Origin: Cryptomeria japonica
Lineage: Eukaryota > Streptophyta > Pinopsida > Cupressales > Cupressaceae
Direction: 5' to 3'
Length of the DNA: 64,000 bases
NCBI RefSeq assembly: GCF_030272615.1
Contig: NC_081407.1
Location: 379,709,179 to 379,773,178, forward strand
Below the pieces are notes generated by a model that did not search any database, was not told the origin of the DNA, and saw nothing but the letters and a program-made list of their open reading frames with translations. Positions 60,068 to 64,000 of the stretch are shown here, one piece after another (position 1 is the first letter of the stretch; each line of letters starts with the position of its first letter). Made by a program: the position numbers and the translations under genes.

Positions 60068-61560
60068 TTGGTGCATAGATATCACACATGCCTAACTTGC
60101 CCAAAAACTTTGAGAACACTCGACTTGAAACTGCATTGGTGAGAATATTGGCCAACTGATCCTCTGATCGAATCTGAGGCAACTCCACAATCTTCTCATC
60201 CAACTTCTCCTTAATGAAGAATCTGTCTACCTCCACATGCTTTGTACGATCATGTTGAACCGGATTATGAGCAATATCACAGGCTGCTTTATTGTCACAA
60301 TATAGCTGAATTGCCTGCCTAGGCAGACAGCCCAAATCTTGTAGAAGAAGTCTTAGCCACAACGCCTCACATACTCCAAGTGCCATACCTCTAAACTTAG
60401 CCTCCGCACTTGATCGTGCAACAACATTCTGTTTTTTGCTTCTCCATGTAACGAGATTACCTCCTACAAAGGTGAAATAACCTGAAGTAGAACGCTTGTC
60501 ATCTACTGCTCCAGCCCAGTCAGCATCAGTATATGCATCCACACTTTGATAATCCTCATTTTTAGTGAATAAAATTCCTTTTCCAGGAGTAGACTTTAGA
60601 TACCTCAAAATGCGCAGAACTGCATTCATATGTTGCTCTCCAGGATTATGCATAAATTGGCTAACAATACTTAATGCATAGGCAAGGTCTGGCCTTGTGT
60701 GTGCTAAGTACATCAGTCTTCCTACGAGTCTCTGGTATCTTCCTTTATCAACTGGCACTTGATTAGACTCAATACATAACTTCAATCCTTCTTCCACTGG
60801 TGTATCAGCTGGTTGACATGCTGACATATCAGTTTCCTATAACAAGTCTAAGGCATACTTTCTTTGAGACAGAAAGATCCCTTTATCAAATCGAGACACT
60901 TCGATCCCAAGGAAATATTTCAAGGGGCTAAGGTCTTTCATTTCAAATTCGCTGGACATGTAACCCTGTAGAGCCTTCCTTTCTTCAGGATCATTTCCCA
61001 TAACCACCATGTCCTCCACATACACAATAAGTGCAATGATCTTACCCTATTGTTTCTTCAAGAATAAAGTGTGGTCTGAATTGCTCTGATGGTAACCAAA
61101 GGCTCTCATAGACTTTGTGAATCTTTCGAACCACGCCCTCGGAGATTGTTTCAACCCATACAGTGATTTCTGTAATTTGCACACCTTCCGACTATGTATT
61201 TTTGCTATAATCCATCCGGGTGGGAGTTCCATGTAGACTTTTTTGGACAACTCTCCATGTAAAAAAGCGTTTTTCACATCAAACTATTGTAATGGCCAAC
61301 TCAAGTTCGCAGCTAGAGACAGCAAGACTCGTACTATGTTGATTTAGCTACAGGTGCAAATGTCTCTGTATAATCGATCCCATAGGTTTGGGTGTACCCT
61401 TTTCCCACCAGTCTCGCCTTAAAGCGTTCAATTGTACCATCTACTTTGTACTTCATAGTATAAACCCATCGACATCCAACTGGTTTCTTTCCTAGTGGGT
61501 GGTCAACAAGTTCCCAGGTTTTATTTTCCTACAATGATTTCATCTCCTCATTCATAGTGG
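60063..61560 (-). pseudogene. Copia reverse transcriptase and RNase H, broken
   Basis: Reverse transcriptase: [20 protein letters not shown] (about 61460), FDVKNAFLHGEL, KSLYGLKQSPRAWF and the active-site box, here YVED in place of YVDD (near 61020). Stops interrupt it at about 61290, 61048 and 60836. RNase H (60063-60827) is a long open part: RPDLAYALSIVSQFM, DADWAGAVDDKRSTSGYFTF, SSAEAKFRGMAL (Lys where Glu is usual), LYCDNKAACDIAHNP and HVEVDRFFIKEKL. It ends 7-8 codons short of the LTR, as normal. Predicted inactive from the stops alone. Confidence 0.85.
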
Positions 61561-61599
61561 CTTTCCACCTTGGGTCAGCTAAGGCTTCCTACACATTGT

Positions 61600-63241
61600 T
61601 AGGAATAGATACAGTAGATAATTGATTTACAAATGACTGATTTGATTCTGACAAATGATGGTTAGACACATAATGACTCATGGGATATTTAACTTTACTA
61701 CAAAGTTTGAGTTCATATGTGGGTTTAGGGATACCTTTGGTGAGACGCTATGGTAGTTGTTTTCTAAATGGTTCAAGAACATTCTCAGCGAGTGATTGGT
61801 TTGGTGTATCAGTTGCCTGTAGTGTGATGGACTCAGACTGAGGTGGAGCCACAACTTCAGTTTCTGGGTGTTCATCACTACTTTCATCCAATTCCCCCAC
61901 TTCTTGATTAACAAGTTCAGGGAGTTCCCCTTCTTCAGAGATGTCCAAGTTACCCACATCTTCAGAGATGTGAACATCCAAATCTTCAGAGAGTTCATCA
62001 TCATAATCTAGAGTCTAAATTTCCTTCTGGTACTCCCCTTGAAGTTCAGGCTCAGCGGAAAAATACATCGAGTCTTCATGAAAAACTACATCCGATGTAA
62101 TAAACATTCGTTGGGTTGGAGGATGATAGCATCGGTAACCCTTTTGATAAGCGGCATATCCTAGAAAGACACATCGCAATGCTCGAGGAGATAACTTATT
62201 GCACTGATGCTTATGGAGGTGTACGAATGCTACACAACCAAAGATGTGAGGAGGTAAATTTGGGACGGCTGGAGCAACAATCGCCTCAGCGAGAGCCTTG
62301 GAGGGTGTTTGGAAATCAATAGTGCTAGAGGGTACCCAGTTGATCAAATATGCTGCCGAGGTAAGTGCTTTGCCCCAATAGGACAACGGCATATGGGCTT
62401 CTATCAATGAAGCACAGACAACCTCCAACAAGTGACGATTTTTCCTCTTGGCCACCCCATTCTGCTAAGGTGTATTGGAACAAATAGTTTGATGAATAGT
62501 TCCATGTGCTTCCAGATACTGTTGAAGTTCAGAACTCAAATATTCGCCTTCATTGTCACTACGGAGAACCTGAACCTGTGTATTGTACTGAGTGTGAACC
62601 ATGTTATAAAAATTTTTAAATAACAAGTTCACTTCACCTTTAGACTTCATCAAGCTTACCCAAGTCATACTAGTACAATCATCAATAAAAGTAACAAACC
62701 AACGTGATCCACCCAAGGTAGTGACTTTGGATGGACCCCAAACATCAGAATGTATGATCATAAAAGGAACTGGACTTTTATTCAAAGTTAATGGAAACAA
62801 AACACGATGGCTTTTTGCAAGTTTACAAACTTCACATCGGAAACTAGAAACATCAAATTTTGCAAATAAACTAGGAAATAATTTCTTCAGGTAACCAAAG
62901 GAAGCATGCCCCGGATGTCGATGCCATAACCAAATTTTAGATTTCTACTTCTCTCCCTCAGAGCCATCCACCGTTAGAGCTTGACGCAGCTTGTCCGAAC
63001 TCTTTGACACCAAGTCCAAGTAATATAGCTTTCCTCGCCTAACACCACAACCAATCGTTTGCCTCGTTCGGATGTCCTTAAACACACAAAAATAAGGCCA
63101 AAAAATTACAACACAAAGTAAGGCAGTGGTGATTTGGGAAACTGACAACAAATTGTAATCCAAAGATGGAACGACTAAAACAAAATCTAGATTCAAAGTA
63201 TCAGTGAGAGGTAAGGGTCCTTCTCCAATAACTGGGGCCAA
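61600..63241 (-). pseudogene. Copia integrase region, broken
   Basis: Pre-integrase part (YNLLSVSQIT, GKLYYLDLV, then LWHRHPGHASFGYLKKLFPS), a zinc-like FRCEVCKLAKSHR, and the core with HSDVWGPSKV and LRSDNEGEYLSSELQ (62465-62800). A stop follows CSNTP at about 62464. The third acidic residue of the D,D-E core is replaced: the block reads NGVAKRKNRHLLE with Lys where the family has Glu. C-terminal LINWVPSSTIDFQTPSKAL and GCVAFVHLHKHQCNKLSPRA follow, then an acidic linker (61748-61981). Catalytically dead on sequence grounds. Confidence 0.85.
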
Positions 63242-63985
63242 AGAGCCATTGGCAGTGGAAACAAATTTTTATGATGACAATTTAAGGGGTGAAACCTGTC
63301 TAGAATCAAATGTCATATGATCCGTAGCACTGGAATCAATTATCCATGCACTATTAGAAACAAGTGTAGACATATTTAAAACCTTACCACCATTACCTGT
63401 CACTGCTGCTGTCTTTGTTTCAACAACCGCAGCACTGGAGGTCTTCTTGGAATTCCTCTTCCATGAATCGCGGCTATGATCCCACCATTCTGGATACCCC
63501 ACAAGTTCAAAGCAATGACTTTTGGTATGACCAGTTTGATTGCAATGGGTGCATTTGTAGGTGGATTTATCGACACCATCAGTGGTTTTAGGCTGGCCTT
63601 GAGAAGGCCGATTCTGATTAGACCGGTATCGAGTCACCATGGTTGAAGCTTCAGTCTTTTTTGGTTCTTCAATCATTGTTGCACATCGAACAGATTCACG
63701 GCAGACCAATGCATAACATGCTTCTAATTCGAGAATAGGATCCTTCCTCAAAATTTCACCACGGACTTGTTCGAATTCACCATCTAATCCAGCAAGAAAA
63801 ATATGCACCTTTTGACACTGAACTGATTTTCGGTAAGATTCAACATCATTCTCACTCTCCATGATCACCTTATCATGATGATCCAACTCACCAAAAATCT
63901 CAGTTAATTCTCCATAATACACAGAGAGTGTTCTGCCATTCTGTTTGGCAAAGAAAGCCCTTTGATTCAAGACAAACACGTGCAA
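63242..63985 (-). pseudogene. Copia gag and protease region, partial
   Basis: Open for 238 codons: gag C-terminal half (HIFLAGLDGEFEQVRGEIL), zinc knuckle CTHCNQTGHTKSHC (63507-63548) and protease WIIDSSATDHMT near 63330. The protease motif is DSSA where DSGA is usual, an active-site flap change that probably impairs it. A stop at about 63270 separates it from integrase. The start of gag lies beyond the window. Confidence 0.85.
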
Positions 63986-64000
63986 TTCGTCTGCTCCATC

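Larger units (their letters stand above)
59835..64000 (-). mobile_element. Second Ty1/copia retrotransposon, inserted in an S-RLK exon (continues past the window)
   Basis: The minus-strand order from the window edge is gag, protease, integrase, reverse transcriptase, RNase H, polypurine tract, 3' LTR. The 5' LTR and start of gag are outside. The LTR is short (221 bp) and the genes are only distantly like those of element 1, so it is a different lineage. Confidence 0.9.

Overview
The window looks like intergenic DNA from a large, repeat-rich seed-plant genome, most likely a conifer-type gymnosperm. This is an inference. It rests on AT-rich spacers tens of kb long, decayed Ty1/copia elements, fragments of G-type lectin S-receptor-like kinase (S-RLK) genes, PPR and RNase H fragments, and a plant-type Helitron carrying its own RPA gene. 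Nothing bacterial is present, and no operon, CRISPR array or intact tRNA/rRNA gene was seen.

Layout. 0-1.9 kb: satellite of about 150-bp units, each built from a motif and its reverse complement. 3.2-3.6 kb: TA/CATA microsatellite. 5.7-6.2 kb: two tandem PPR gene fragments. 8.9-9.4 kb: a retroelement-type RNase H lacking one catalytic Asp. 9.9-11.5 kb: diverged, more GC-rich repeats. 13.0-14.4 kb: decayed member of a repetitive plant ORF family. 16.1-16.6 kb: RING-H2-like gene (minus strand), the most gene-like complete ORF of the window. 17.3-17.7 kb: truncated S-RLK kinase piece. 18-20.6 kb: retroelement scraps. 20.7-24.3 kb: a 1.3-kb inverted repeat with decayed coding DNA in both arms and 60-bp direct repeats outside. 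26.4-26.8 kb: a hairpin element whose loop is a 5S rRNA-like sequence. 29.1-29.9 kb: kelch-repeat gene lacking its N-terminus. 32.3-35.2 kb: a cluster of local duplications. 36.0-36.8 kb: first two exons of a serine carboxypeptidase-like gene, with the exon-1 donor triplicated in the intron.

From about 37.4 to 47.7 kb lies a degenerate autonomous Helitron on the plus strand: a small upstream ORF, an RPA1-like gene, and a Rep/PIF1 helicase gene. It ends in an 8-bp hairpin followed by CTAG, the expected Helitron 3' end. HUH and double-Tyr motifs are readable, but many stops and frameshifts make it dead. A tRNA-derived SINE-like sequence lies near 48.5 kb.

A complete but dead Ty1/copia element (minus strand) fills 49.65-56.02 kb, with two LTRs of about 447 bp, an initiator-Met type primer-binding site and a polypurine tract. 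A second copia element (59.84 kb to beyond the window edge, minus strand) is inserted inside the first exon of another S-RLK gene. Most 'genes' here are therefore fragments; the RING gene and possibly the kelch gene are the only candidates for host function.
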